Shown in pieces: positions 1 through 8,846 of a stretch of DNA of 64,000 bases. Under the pieces are notes generated by a model. The model made no database searches and was not told the DNA's origin. It saw nothing but the letters and a program-made list of their open reading frames with translations. The DNA is from Methylobacterium haplocladii. GTDB taxonomy: Bacteria > Pseudomonadota > Alphaproteobacteria > Rhizobiales > Beijerinckiaceae. The position numbers and the translations under genes are program-made. Numbering within the stretch: position 1 is the first letter of the stretch; the number at the start of each line of letters is the position of its first letter. The stretch lies in contig NZ_BJZT01000029.1 in the NCBI RefSeq assembly GCF_007992175.1, positions 1 through 64,000 of the forward strand, written 5' to 3'.

Positions 1-90
1 GAAGGCCGGAGGCCGCTGCTCCGCTCTCGACGCGAACCGGATTGCGTCCGCCGCGTCTCGGCGGATGTACAGGCCCTGACGAAGCCGTCG

Positions 91-645
91 TCAGCCTCCG
101 GCGTGCTGTACGTGATCCTGTGGAGAGCGCTCCCGGGCTGCGTTCGTCCTGGTCGCCGCGCCGGTCCGAATGCGATCGAGGGCATCGCCGGCCTGACGGG
201 CGAGCGCCTCGGCACGAAACACCGTCGCCTCATCCAGGAAGACGAGGGCGCACCAGTAGGCGCCGAGGGCGGCAACCGGCTCGGGCGAGCCAACGGGAAC
301 CATCACGAGGCTGCTGATCGACTTGTTGCGGTATGGCGCGACCGGGACGCGGGGATCGAGGGTGACGTCGGGCACGACGACCGTCTCGTCGTTCAGCATC
401 GCCCAACCCGACACGCAGGCTTCGAGCGGGAAGCGTTGGCCTTTCCAAAGCGGCTCGATCGCATCCTCGGCGACGTAGTGGCAGCAACCGTCCTCACGCA
501 GGACGACGGCCACTCCGTCGGCGCCGATCAGCCGCCGTGCGGATTGACGCAGGACGGAGACGACGTCGTCGAGCGAACGAGCCGCCGCGAAGCGTTCGCC
601 GGTACGCTCCCATCGGTGTTCGGGTTCGAGGCCATCGTCTGACAT
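91..645 (-). CDS. GAF domain protein
   Basis: The 184-residue protein is mostly one GAF sensor fold. After a short helical lead (about residues 1-25) come the beta strands and loops typical of the family, including the ADGVAVVLRE strand near residue 43 and the segment around residues 105-120 (RNKSISSLVMVPV) that lines the ligand pocket. There is no output domain, so it is probably a stand-alone sensor acting with a separate kinase or regulator. The start is an ATG with only a weak ribosome binding site. It is transcribed leftward, behind the small gene at 710-940. The ligand cannot be told from sequence. Confidence 0.8.
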   Translation of the reverse strand: MSDDGLEPEHRWERTGERFAAARSLDDVVSVLRQSARRLIGADGVAVVLREDGCCHYVAEDAIEPLWKGQRFPLEACVSGWAMLNDETVVVPDVTLDPRVPVAPYRNKSISSLVMVPVGSPEPVAALGAYWCALVFLDEATVFRAEALARQAGDALDRIRTGAATRTNAARERSPQDHVQHAGG

Positions 646-709
646 CCATGCAAGCTAAGGTGCGCGCAGGGTGCCGTCCAGCCGGGCGTGGCTGCCTCGC
701 AAAACTGTC

Positions 710-940
710 TCAGGTCGTCTCGGCGTTCTGCTCGTCCATCCGGAGGGTCCAAAGCAGGTTGCCCTCCTTGTCCGTCAGCCAGGCGAGGTTGGTGCCCTCG
801 ATCAACAGGGTATCGGCATTGCTGAGGAGGGCGCCGATGGCCTCGCGAAGGTTGGCGACCTCAATGGTCTCGTCGCGGGCCGGCGGCCGGACGATGCCAC
901 GCTTATCTCGGAAGGCGACTCGAAGGCGGTAAGTGTGCAC
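710..940 (-). CDS. Small conserved-looking hypothetical protein
   Basis: A 76-residue soluble protein beginning at a GTG with a GAGAG-like site upstream. It is rich in charged residues, with a beta-strand pattern at the start (TYRLRVAFRDKRG), a helix in the middle, and an acidic tail. There is no signal peptide or membrane segment. It lies just upstream of, and on the same strand as, the GAF gene, separated by about 64 bases, so the two may be co-transcribed. I do not recognise a family. The codon pattern and strand arrangement favour a real gene. Confidence 0.55.
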   Translation of the reverse strand: MHTYRLRVAFRDKRGIVRPPARDETIEVANLREAIGALLSNADTLLIEGTNLAWLTDKEGNLLWTLRMDEQNAETT

Positions 941-1001
941 GGTGCTCTCGAACGGATCGGTGCCGTGGCTCCGAGGGTGGCGCTACGTCGCCGGCCGAAC
1001 C

Positions 1002-1013
1002 GTACGATCGTAC
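1002..1013. promoter_or_regulatory. 12-bp perfect palindrome between divergent genes
   Basis: GTACGATCGTAC is self-complementary. It sits in the 220-base gap between the leftward gene starting at 940 and the rightward gene starting at 1161. This is where a dimeric regulator could control both. The role is inferred from position and symmetry only. Confidence 0.25.
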
Positions 1014-1160
1014 ACATTTGATAAGAAGATGAAGCAAGGTCGCTTGTTCGGCAACCACCAAGCGTCACTGGGCGGATTTGACCCCATGGTGGACCGCTGC
1101 CACGGTGCTAGGTTCGTGCGTATGTAGGCCGGCAGCGGCCGGTACCAGAGCGGACCGACG

Positions 1161-3869
1161 ATGAGCGAGGCCGAAACGGCGACCTCAGACGCACCACGCG
1201 ATCCAGCACGGACGATTCTCGATCGGCTCGTGGTCCGGGCGCGGGCGGCGGGGCTGTTCGAGCGACTCTGGCCGGTGCTGTGGCGCGGGGCGGTGGTGGC
1301 CCTCGCCTTCCTGGCAGTCTCCTGGCTCGGGCTCTGGCTCGACCTGCCGCCACTCTGGCGGATGGTGGGTCTCGCCGCGTTCGCTGTCGCAGCCGGCGTG
1401 GCACTGGTTCCGCTCTTTAGGGTTACCCGACCCGACCGTCGGCAGGCGTTGGCGCGGATCGACCGCGAATCCGCGCGGACAGGGCGGGCCGGGGGCGCGG
1501 AGGTGCACGATCCGGCGTCCGCCATCGAGGATACGCTCGCCGTCGGCACCGCCGATCCGGCGACGAAGGCGCTCTGGGCCTTGCACCAGCGCCGGGCGGC
1601 AACGGCCGTCGCGAGCCTGCGGGTCGGGGCACCCAGGCCCGACATGCCGAGGCACGACCCTTTCGCCCTGCGGGCCGGCTTCGTCGTGGCCGCGATCGCC
1701 GCCCTGTTCGTGGCCGGCCCCGAATGGCGCGAGCGCGTCGGCGCCGCCTTCGACTGGCGCGAGCCGCCGGTAGCCGCCCCGAGCTTCCGCGTGGACGGCT
1801 GGGTCGACCCACCGCTCTACACCCGGCTGCCGCCGCTGATCGTGACGATGTCCGGCAGCGGCGCGGCCAAGCCCGCCGAGCAGCGCCTGCGTGCGCCGGT
1901 GAATTCGACGCTGATCGTGCGCATCGCCGGTCGCGGCGAGGCGGTGCTGACGCCGAATTCGGCGCTTGAGCCGATCCGCAAGGATGCCAAGGCCGATGCA
2001 GGCGCGCGCAAGGCACCCCCGAGCGGCGTGCCCTCCAAGACGGCGCAGTCCGACCTGCGTGAAGAGCGGTTTCGGCTCGTCGGCGGCACCGCGGAACTGA
2101 AGATCGCCACCGAGGGTGCCGAACCGCAGCGGCTCGTCATCGAGAGCATTCCCGACACCGCGCCGGAGGTCGAGCGCATCGGGAATCTCGACGTCAACGG
2201 CCGCGGCACCTTCAACCTGACCTATCGCGCCAAGGACGATTACGGGATCGCGTCCGCCGAGGGGCTGCTCGAGCCGCTGAAGGCCGGCCGCTCGCTCGTG
2301 CCGGTGCCGAAGCTCAATCTCGCCCTGCCGGCCGATGCCACCGGCGCGACCGATACGAAGACGCTCGTCGACCTCACCGACAATCCCTGGTCGGGTGCGC
2401 GGGTACGGCTGACCCTCGTGGTGAAGGACGAGGCCGGACAGGAGGGGCGCACGGCGCCCGCCGAGATCACGCTCCCGGCCCGCCCCTTCATCCAGCCACT
2501 CGCCCGCGCGCTGGCGGAAGAGCGCCGCCGCCTCGTCACGGCGCCGGACGACGACCGGAAGCGGGTGCAGATCGCCATCGACGCGCTGATGATCGCGCCC
2601 GACCGCTTCACGCCGCAGCCCGGCATTTTCCTGGGACTCAAGACGGCGTCGGACCGTCTGCGGGTGGCAAAGTCCGACGAGGACCTGACCGCGGTGGCCG
2701 ACCTTCTCTGGGAGATGGCCCTCAAGATCGAGGACGGCGATCTGTCAGACGCCGAAAAATCCCTGCGCGCGGCTCAGGACCGCCTCAAGGAGGCGATGGA
2801 GCGGGGAGCACCGGACGAGGAGATCAAGAAGCTCACCGACGACCTCAAGAAGGCCCTCGACCGCTTCATGAAGGAGTTCGCCGAGCGCCAGAAGCAGGAC
2901 CCGAAGAGCGGCCAGCAGCAGGCCGAGAAGCAGCAGGGCCAGCAGAAGACCGTCACGCCGGACCAGCTCCAGAAGATGATCCAGGAGATGCAGGAGGCGA
3001 TGAAGCGCGGCGACACCGCCGAGGCTCAGCGCAAGCTCGAAGAACTGCGCAACATCCTCGAGAACCTGCAGAGCGCTCAGAAGGATCAGAAGCAGAACCA
3101 GCAGCAGTCGCAGATGAACAAGCAGGCGCAGGAGCTCGACCAGATGTCGCGCGACCAGCAGAAGCTGCGCGACCAGACCTTCAAGGACAGCCAGGAACAG
3201 CAGGACAAGCCTCGCCAGGGCCAGCGCGCCCCACGCGGCCAGAAGCAGCCGGGCCAGCAGGAGCAGGGCAAGAACGGCCAGCAGCAGGAGGGTCAGAAGG
3301 GCGGCCAACAGGGCCAGGGCGGCCAGGGTCAGAAGGGCGGCCAGCCTGGGCAGCCGCCGGGCCAGGGCAGTACGGGCCAGCAGCAGCAGGCCCTGCGCGA
3401 GCAGCTGCAGGATCTGCAGAAACGCATGAAGGAGCAGGGTCTCGAGGGCGAGCAGGGCCTGTCCGACGCCGAGCAGGCCATGAAGGAAGCCGAGGACGCG
3501 CTGGGCCGCGGCCAGGGCGATCAGGCGGTGGACGCGCAGGGCCGTGCCCTTGACGGCCTCAAGAAGGGCGCCGAAGGCATGCAGCAGCAGATGCAGCAGC
3601 AGGCCGAAGCCGACGGCCAGGGCCAGGGCCAGCAGGACGGCGAGAGCCCCGGCCAGCAGGGCCAGACGGGCGCGGCCGACGACGACCCGCTCGGCCGCCC
3701 GACCAAGGGCCGCGATCTCTCGAACGGCAATGTCCGCGTGCCCACCGCCGACGAATCGGCGGTTCAGCGGACCCGCCGGATCATGGAGGAGCTGCGGCGC
3801 AAGCTCGGCGACCCGACGCGTCCGCAGGAAGAGCTGGATTACTTCGAGCGTCTGCTCCGCCGGAATTAA
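1161..3869 (+). CDS. TIGR02302 / DUF4175 family membrane protein
   Basis: A 902-residue protein that matches the alphaproteobacterial TIGR02302 (DUF4175) family in length and layout. Two membrane helices lie near residues 38-58 and 69-87, and a third near 172-188. A large periplasmic-looking region of beta and helical segments follows. From roughly residue 575 to 860 the chain becomes extremely rich in Gln, Gly, Lys and Glu, with many GQQ-type repeats and predicted coiled coil. The far C-terminus (about residues 865-902) returns to ordinary helical sequence. The function of the family is unknown; a cell-envelope role is a guess from topology. The start is the ATG at 1161. Confidence 0.85.
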   Translation: MSEAETATSDAPRDPARTILDRLVVRARAAGLFERLWPVLWRGAVVALAFLAVSWLGLWLDLPPLWRMVGLAAFAVAAGVALVPLFRVTRPDRRQALARIDRESARTGRAGGAEVHDPASAIEDTLAVGTADPATKALWALHQRRAATAVASLRVGAPRPDMPRHDPFALRAGFVVAAIAALFVAGPEWRERVGAAFDWREPPVAAPSFRVDGWVDPPLYTRLPPLIVTMSGSGAAKPAEQRLRAPVNSTLIVRIAGRGEAVLTPNSALEPIRKDAKADAGARKAPPSGVPSKTAQSDLREERFRLVGGTAELKIATEGAEPQRLVIESIPDTAPEVERIGNLDVNGRGTFNLTYRAKDDYGIASAEGLLEPLKAGRSLVPVPKLNLALPADATGATDTKTLVDLTDNPWSGARVRLTLVVKDEAGQEGRTAPAEITLPARPFIQPLARALAEERRRLVTAPDDDRKRVQIAIDALMIAPDRFTPQPGIFLGLKTASDRLRVAKSDEDLTAVADLLWEMALKIEDGDLSDAEKSLRAAQDRLKEAMERGAPDEEIKKLTDDLKKALDRFMKEFAERQKQDPKSGQQQAEKQQGQQKTVTPDQLQKMIQEMQEAMKRGDTAEAQRKLEELRNILENLQSAQKDQKQNQQQSQMNKQAQELDQMSRDQQKLRDQTFKDSQEQQDKPRQGQRAPRGQKQPGQQEQGKNGQQQEGQKGGQQGQGGQGQKGGQPGQPPGQGSTGQQQQALREQLQDLQKRMKEQGLEGEQGLSDAEQAMKEAEDALGRGQGDQAVDAQGRALDGLKKGAEGMQQQMQQQAEADGQGQGQQDGESPGQQGQTGAADDDPLGRPTKGRDLSNGNVRVPTADESAVQRTRRIMEELRRKLGDPTRPQEELDYFERLLRRN

Positions 3870-3872
3870 TTT

Positions 3873-3894
3873 GTCCGCCAGCGCCTTGGCGGAC
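3873..3894 (+). terminator. Hairpin after the TIGR02302 gene
   Basis: GTCCGCCA pairs with TGGCGGAC around a six-base loop, three bases after the stop codon region. There is no clear U tract, so termination may be weak. Confidence 0.4.
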
Positions 3895-3944
3895 GGGTCG
3901 CGCCTGCTCTAGGAGGCGCTGACACAAGTCCAGGGACGTCTGTC

Positions 3945-4130
3945 ATGTCCACCAACACCATCGTGCTCGCCGCCTGCCTCGCGGTCGCCGCGGTGCTCCT
4001 CCTCGGCCTCGCCAACATGATGCGCGGCGGCAGCGCCAATCTCTCGCAGCGGCTGATGCGGCTGCGCGTGCTTCTGCAGTTTCTGGCCATCGTGGTGATC
4101 ATGGGCGTGCTGTGGTGGCGCTCGGCCTGA
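3945..4130 (+). CDS. Twin-transmembrane small protein (HIG1-like)
   Basis: A 61-residue protein made of two membrane helices (about residues 5-24 and 41-58) joined by a short basic, polar loop around residues 26-40 (MRGGSANLSQRLMRLRV). This hairpin layout, with a conserved basic segment before the second helix, is typical of bacterial HIG1-domain twin-TM proteins. In alphaproteobacteria these are often encoded immediately before a cobalamin adenosyltransferase gene, and one lies downstream here at 4996. A HIG1-type role around respiratory complexes is known for mitochondrial relatives, but the bacterial function is not established. Confidence 0.75.
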   Translation: MSTNTIVLAACLAVAAVLLLGLANMMRGGSANLSQRLMRLRVLLQFLAIVVIMGVLWWRSA

Positions 4131-4246
4131 CCTGTTGCGGGCAAGTCGCACTCTTCGGCGAACGTACCCGCAAGGGATGAATCCCGGTCCCCGGCAAGCA
4201 TGGCCGTGATAGGTGGTAAGGCCTGACAAGTCCGGATCGGTCGCCG

Positions 4247-4873
4247 ATGCACGCCACGCTCACCCGCCTCCTCGCCGGCGCCCTCGCCCTCACCTCCGTC
4301 GCCCAGGCGACCCAGGCGGCCGACCTGGGCTACGCCCGTCAGCCGGCGCCCCTGCCCTACCTCGCGCCCGTGAAGCCCTACAGCATCGTCTCCGAGGTCC
4401 GGATCGGCGGCGCGGTGCAGGATCCCGGCAGCGCCGAGGGCGGAACCAACAACATCAACGGCGAAATCCTGTTCGCCAAGCCGCAGGTGTTCCAGGACGA
4501 GTTCTGGCAGCGCGCGATTCCCCGCCCGACCGTCGGCGGCAGCTACAATTTCGGCGGACGCACCAGCTACGCCTATATCGGCGGCACCTGGACGGTGGAC
4601 CTCTTCCCCGAGACGCTGAACAACTTCGTATTCCTCGAAGGCTTCTTCGGCGCGGCCGCGCATAACGGCCAGACCGGCGAGAAGGTGCCCGGCAACATCA
4701 CCATGAACGCGCTGGGCTGCAGTCCGCTGTTCCGCGAGGCGGCGGCCCTCGGCTTCCGGCTCACCGAGCATTGGAGCATCATGGCCACCGTCGAGCACAT
4801 GTCGAATGCAGGCCTCTGCGTGAACAACCGCGGCCTCACCAACTTCGGCGGCAAGCTGGGTTACACGTTCTAA
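4247..4873 (+). CDS. Acyloxyacyl hydrolase / PagL-like lipid A deacylase
   Basis: A 208-residue secreted barrel protein. A signal peptide covers about residues 1-24 (cleavage near ATQAA). The C-terminus ends in alternating beta strands with a terminal aromatic (GKLGYTF), as expected for an outer-membrane beta barrel. The HxS motif of the PagL family is present as EHMSNAGL, giving His184 and Ser186 as likely catalytic residues. PagL removes the 3-O-linked acyl chain from lipid A and so remodels the outer leaflet. The gene is inserted between the twin-TM gene and the adenosyltransferase and is followed by a strong hairpin terminator. Confidence 0.8.
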   Translation: MHATLTRLLAGALALTSVAQATQAADLGYARQPAPLPYLAPVKPYSIVSEVRIGGAVQDPGSAEGGTNNINGEILFAKPQVFQDEFWQRAIPRPTVGGSYNFGGRTSYAYIGGTWTVDLFPETLNNFVFLEGFFGAAAHNGQTGEKVPGNITMNALGCSPLFREAAALGFRLTEHWSIMATVEHMSNAGLCVNNRGLTNFGGKLGYTF

Positions 4874-4934
4874 GCTTCGCGATGCTGCCGGGCGCGCTGG
4901 TCGCACCCGACGGACGGACTTCTGCCTTGCAAAG

Positions 4935-4974
4935 GCCCGCCGCGCGCGAGACACCCGCGTCCGGCGGGCTTTTT
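4935..4974 (+). terminator. Rho-independent terminator after the PagL-like gene
   Basis: GCCCGCCG (4935-4942) pairs with CGGCGGGC (4962-4969) and is followed at once by TTTTT. The loop is about 19 bases. It separates the PagL-like gene from the adenosyltransferase gene that starts 22 bases later. Confidence 0.7.
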
Positions 4975-4995
4975 GTCGGCACGAGGGGACAGGCC

Positions 4996-5568
4996 GTGGT
5001 CAAGCTCAACAAGATCTACACCCGCACCGGCGACAAGGGCACGACGGGCCTCGCCAACGGCGAGCGGCGCTCCAAGGCGGACCTCCGGGTCGAGGCCTAT
5101 GGCTGCGTCGACGAGACCAACGCCTGCGTCGGCCTCGCACGGCTCCACGCCGATCCGCAGATCGACGCGATGCTGGCGGCGATCCAGAACGACCTCTTCG
5201 ATCTCGGCGCCGACCTCGCCACACCACCGAGCGACAAGCCGCTGGAATACGAGCCCCTACGCGTCGTCGCCTCGCAGGTCGCGCGGATCGAGACCGACAT
5301 CGACGCGCTGAACGCCGATCTCGCGCCGCTCACGTCCTTCGTCCTTCCGGGCGGCTCGGCCTTCTCGGCGGCCTTGCACCTTGCCCGCACGGTGTGCCGC
5401 CGGGCCGAGCGCGTCACGGTAGCGCTCGCCGCCATCGACTCGGAAAAGATCTCGCCGGAGGCCGTGCAGTATCTCAACCGGCTGTCGGATTTTCTTTTCG
5501 TCGCCTCCCGCGTCGCCAACGCAAACGGCGCCGACGACGTGCTCTGGGTGCCCGGCAAGAACCGCTGA
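4996..5568 (+). CDS. Cob(I)yrinic acid a,c-diamide adenosyltransferase (PduO type)
   Basis: A 190-residue enzyme that transfers the adenosyl group of ATP to cob(I)alamin, making coenzyme B12 for mutases such as methylmalonyl-CoA and ethylmalonyl-CoA mutase. The N-terminal ATP-binding motif TRTGDKGTTGL is clear at residues 9-19, followed by the family signatures VDETNA and, near the C-terminus, LNRLSDFLFVASR. The start is the GTG at 4996, preceded by AGGGGACAGG. A longer in-frame reading from 4771 overlaps the preceding gene and the terminator and is unlikely. Methylotrophs using the ethylmalonyl-CoA route need this cofactor. Confidence 0.92.
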   Translation: MVKLNKIYTRTGDKGTTGLANGERRSKADLRVEAYGCVDETNACVGLARLHADPQIDAMLAAIQNDLFDLGADLATPPSDKPLEYEPLRVVASQVARIETDIDALNADLAPLTSFVLPGGSAFSAALHLARTVCRRAERVTVALAAIDSEKISPEAVQYLNRLSDFLFVASRVANANGADDVLWVPGKNR

Positions 5569-5667
5569 CGAACGCTCGCCACCCCTATCCGGGCCGCTGC
5601 GGCATAGCGGAAGTCGCTCCGCAGAAGGGGTCCGGCGAAACCAGCCGGAGAACCAGGTTTAGCCGGT

Positions 5668-5916
5668 TCAGGAGGCGCTCAACCGCACGGTATTCGCCGC
5701 CACGTGCTCCCGGTAGCGCGCGACCACCGTCTCGGCCGAACCGCCGGTCATCAGCGTGCCGAACGCTTCGATCGAGGCATTGATCTTTTCCGCGACCATC
5801 GACTGGATCTCGTCCTGTCCAGCCTGTCCGCCCCAGGCGATCCGGACGAGGCGCAGTTCGATGACCTTCTGGGCTTCGATGCTCAACATCATTGCGCTGT
5901 GAAAGGGATTGTACAT
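5668..5916 (-). CDS. Conserved-looking hypothetical protein
   Basis: An 82-residue protein starting MYNPFHSAMM. The ATG at 5916 has an excellent site, AGGAGTCGGA, directly upstream, which rules out the longer reading from 5979. The sequence is a run of amphipathic helices (about residues 5-70) with no signal peptide. The size and helical make-up recall small phasin-like or other short alphaproteobacterial proteins, but no motif allows a firm assignment. It is transcribed towards the adenosyltransferase gene, from which it is separated by about 100 bases. Confidence 0.65.
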   Translation of the reverse strand: MYNPFHSAMMLSIEAQKVIELRLVRIAWGGQAGQDEIQSMVAEKINASIEAFGTLMTGGSAETVVARYREHVAANTVRLSAS

Positions 5917-6329
5917 TCCGACTCCTGGTGAGCGTGCGCCGAATTTGACGGCGGCTGCGGCCATTGTGCGTTGCAACATAATAGCACGTGTAACGCGCCG
6001 CGCACGCGAAAAGGCGACGCATGGCAGCTACGCGGGCGCGGAGTCCGCGGACGGCAGCCGGCGCAGACCCGGTCGGTTTTCTTCGGGAGATGCGGCTGGC
6101 CGACCCGGGAACGGCGTTCCATCGCAACCGGAAGTGGCGCGCGTCGCGTAAGTGGTTGGCCGTACGCCATCTCTTGGAAGGTCTGCGACAGACCGGCCGT
6201 CACGTGCTAACGCGCAGTCCGGTCGGCACGCAGTCGCACCCTATCGCCTCACTTGACCGCCCGGCGCAGTTTGCCCGAACGATTGGTGCGGCATGGTGGT
6301 GCGACAGGCATCGTCGGGGCGGCACACGC
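5917..6329. other. Gene-free 413-base interval with divergent promoters
   Basis: This lies between the leftward 82-residue gene and the rightward histidine kinase. The kinase reading frame stays open back to 6021, but that stretch has no convincing site or homology, so it is treated as leader DNA. A short inverted repeat, GGAAC-GGC-GTTCC, lies near 6109-6121. Nothing else is recognisable. Confidence 0.4.
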
Positions 6330-8780
6330 ATGATCATGACCGACATCGAGACAGAGCGCGCGTCGCAGGCGGCCGCGACGGCGGCGCGCCTCGAAGCGCT
6401 CGACCGCTACGCCATCCTCGACACCAGCCCCGAGAAAGGCTTCGACGACATCGTGCTGCTGGCCTCGCGGATCTGCGCGACGCCGGTGGCCCTGGTCAGC
6501 CTCGTCGCCGGCGACCGGCAATGGTTCAAGGCGCGCATCGGCTTCGACACTTGCCAAACGCCGCTCTCGCAATCGGTCTGCTCCTACGCGCTGCTGCAGC
6601 CGGGCCTTCTGGTCATCCCCGACCTGGCGGCCGATCCGCGCACCCGCGGCAACACACTCGTCACCGGCGAGCCCTTCATCCGGTTCTACGCCGGCGCCCG
6701 GTTGGAGACGCCCGAGGGCATCGCGCTGGGTTCCCTCTGCGTCATCGACACGGCGCCCCGCCCCGGGGGCCTGACGGAGGAGCAGGCGGGATCCCTCGAA
6801 GCGCTGGCCCGGCAGGTCATGACGCTGATGGAACTGCGCCGGGCGCAGGATTCGCTCCGGGCGGTGAACGTCTCCCTCGAAGCGCAGGTCGTCGAGCGCA
6901 CCCGCGAGCGCAACAGGACCTGGGAGGTCAGCCCCGACCTCCTCGGCGTGGTCAACGCACAGGGACATTTCGAGACGTCGAATCCGGCTTGGCAGACCGT
7001 GCTCGGCTGGTCGTCCGAGGATGTGGCCGCGACGTTCTATGCCGACTTTCTCCACCCGGACGACGTCGAGCGGACGGACGCCGTCTGGCAGTCCCTGCAG
7101 GCCGGTCAGCCCGTCGTCAGCTTCGAGAACCGCTATCGCCGGACGGACGGCACCTATCGCTGGCTGTCCTGGGTCAGCGTGCCGGAGGGCGGCAAGGCCT
7201 ATTGCAGCGGGCGCGACGTCACGGCCGAGAAGGCGCAGGCCGAGGAGCTGGCCGCGCGCACCATGGAGCGCGACCGCCTCTGGCGCAGCGCACAGGACCT
7301 GCACCTGATTCTCGATCCGGAGGGCCGCATCGTCTCGGCGAATCCGGCCGCGGCCACGCTGCTCGACCTTGATCCCGCCGAGATGGTGGGTCGGCCCGTC
7401 TTCGATTTCGTCGTGCCCGACGATGTGACCGTGACCCGGGACGCGCTGGCTCAGGCCGAGCGCGACGTGCTGCCGAGCTTCGAGAACCGCTTCTCCCACA
7501 AGGACGGCGACCCGCGCTGGTTCTCCTGGGTGGCGGCACCGGAGGGCGGACTGGTCTTCGCCACGGGGCGGCACATCACCGAGGAGAAGAAGTCCGCCGC
7601 CGCGCTCGCGGCGATCGAGGAGGCCCTGCGCCAGTCGCAGAAGCTCGAAGCGGTCGGCCAGCTCACCGGCGGCGTGGCGCACGACTTCAACAATCTTCTG
7701 ACCGTCATCAAGTCGTCGACCGATCTCCTCAAACGGCCCGAACTCTCCGAGGAGCGCCGGATCCGCTATATCGGCGCGATCTCCGACACGGTGGAGCGCG
7801 CGGCCAAGCTCACGGGCCAGCTTCTCGCCTTCGCCCGCCGGCAGGCCCTGCGGCCGGAGGTGTTCGATGCCGCCCAGAGTGTTCGGTCGATCAGCGAGAT
7901 GGTCGGCACGCTGACCGGCGCCCGCATCCAGGTCACCCTCAGCGTGCCCGACGAGCCCTGCTACATCGATGCGGATTCGAGCCAGTTCGATACGGCACTC
8001 GTCAACATGGCGGTCAATGCCCGCGACGCCATGAACGGCGAGGGCCGCCTGACCATCGGCGTCGCCTGCACCGCGGGGATGCCGGCGATGCGCGCGCTTC
8101 CGGCCGTATCCGGCTCGTTCGTAGCGGTGTCGATTACCGATTCCGGGTCGGGCATCGCACCGGCGCAGCTCGACCGCATCTTCGAGCCGTTCTTCACCAC
8201 CAAGGGCGTCGGCCAGGGCACCGGGCTCGGCCTTTCCCAGGTCTTCGGCTTCGCCAAGCAGTCCGGCGGCGAGATCATGGTCGAGAGCGCTGTCGGCCGG
8301 GGCTCGACCTTCACGCTCTACCTCCCGCGCGCGGACCGCACCGGCGAGGGGGCCGAGGAGGTCGCCGAGGCCGAACCGGTGACGAACGGCATGGGCACCT
8401 GCGTGCTGCTGGTCGAGGACAATCGCGAGGTCGGCCGCTTCGCCGCCGAGACGCTGGCCGAACTCGGCTATAGTACCATCTGGGCCGCGAATGCCGACGA
8501 GGCGCTCGCGGAACTGGAGAAGATCCCGTTCCGGTTCGAAGTGGTCTTCTCGGATGTGGTGATGCCGGGCCGCGACGGCATCGACCTCGCCCGCGAGATC
8601 CAGCGCCGCCGCCCCGACCTGCCGGTGGTCCTGGCGAGCGGGTACAGCCACGTGCTCGCCCGCGAGGGCGCACACGGGTTCGAGCTGCTCCAGAAGCCGT
8701 ATTCGGTCGAGGAGCTGGCGCGCGTGCTGAACAAGGCTGTGGGCCGCCGCCGGCGGCGGCAGAGCGTATCGCCGACGTGA
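6330..8780 (+). CDS. GAF-PAS-PAS hybrid sensor histidine kinase with receiver domain
   Basis: An 816-residue cytoplasmic hybrid kinase. A GAF domain covers about residues 25-165. A short coiled linker follows, then two PAS domains (about 195-305 and 315-430) that resemble each other closely. The HisKA dimerisation helix has the H-box GGVAHDFNNLL with phospho-accepting His451. The HATPase_c domain carries DSGSGIAP and GTGLGLS. A C-terminal receiver (about 690-810) has acceptor Asp742 in FSDVVMPGRDG. The chosen start MIMTDIE has a GGGGCGG stretch upstream; the frame is open further back. No transmembrane segment is visible, so it senses an internal signal. No partner regulator is adjacent. Confidence 0.85.
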   Translation: MIMTDIETERASQAAATAARLEALDRYAILDTSPEKGFDDIVLLASRICATPVALVSLVAGDRQWFKARIGFDTCQTPLSQSVCSYALLQPGLLVIPDLAADPRTRGNTLVTGEPFIRFYAGARLETPEGIALGSLCVIDTAPRPGGLTEEQAGSLEALARQVMTLMELRRAQDSLRAVNVSLEAQVVERTRERNRTWEVSPDLLGVVNAQGHFETSNPAWQTVLGWSSEDVAATFYADFLHPDDVERTDAVWQSLQAGQPVVSFENRYRRTDGTYRWLSWVSVPEGGKAYCSGRDVTAEKAQAEELAARTMERDRLWRSAQDLHLILDPEGRIVSANPAAATLLDLDPAEMVGRPVFDFVVPDDVTVTRDALAQAERDVLPSFENRFSHKDGDPRWFSWVAAPEGGLVFATGRHITEEKKSAAALAAIEEALRQSQKLEAVGQLTGGVAHDFNNLLTVIKSSTDLLKRPELSEERRIRYIGAISDTVERAAKLTGQLLAFARRQALRPEVFDAAQSVRSISEMVGTLTGARIQVTLSVPDEPCYIDADSSQFDTALVNMAVNARDAMNGEGRLTIGVACTAGMPAMRALPAVSGSFVAVSITDSGSGIAPAQLDRIFEPFFTTKGVGQGTGLGLSQVFGFAKQSGGEIMVESAVGRGSTFTLYLPRADRTGEGAEEVAEAEPVTNGMGTCVLLVEDNREVGRFAAETLAELGYSTIWAANADEALAELEKIPFRFEVVFSDVVMPGRDGIDLAREIQRRRPDLPVVLASGYSHVLAREGAHGFELLQKPYSVEELARVLNKAVGRRRRRQSVSPT

Positions 8781-8846
8781 TCCGTCTCGCGTAACCGTCC
8801 TGCCGCCCCGGTCGAATGCTCTGCAGCAACCCGCGAGAGGTGCCGC

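Noticed and set aside
2745-3308. Leu-rich leftward frame that looks like a membrane protein
   Set aside because: It is the antisense of the Gln-rich repeat of the TIGR02302 protein; CAG/CTG strand symmetry gives false Leu runs.
4874-4995. Cobalamin riboswitch before the adenosyltransferase gene
   Set aside because: The gap is only 122 bases, contains a simple terminator hairpin, and shows no B12-box-like sequence.
6249-8675. 808-codon leftward reading frame opposite the hybrid kinase
   Set aside because: It lies fully antisense to a gene with clear GAF, PAS, HisKA, HATPase and receiver motifs. Long antisense frames are expected at this GC content.
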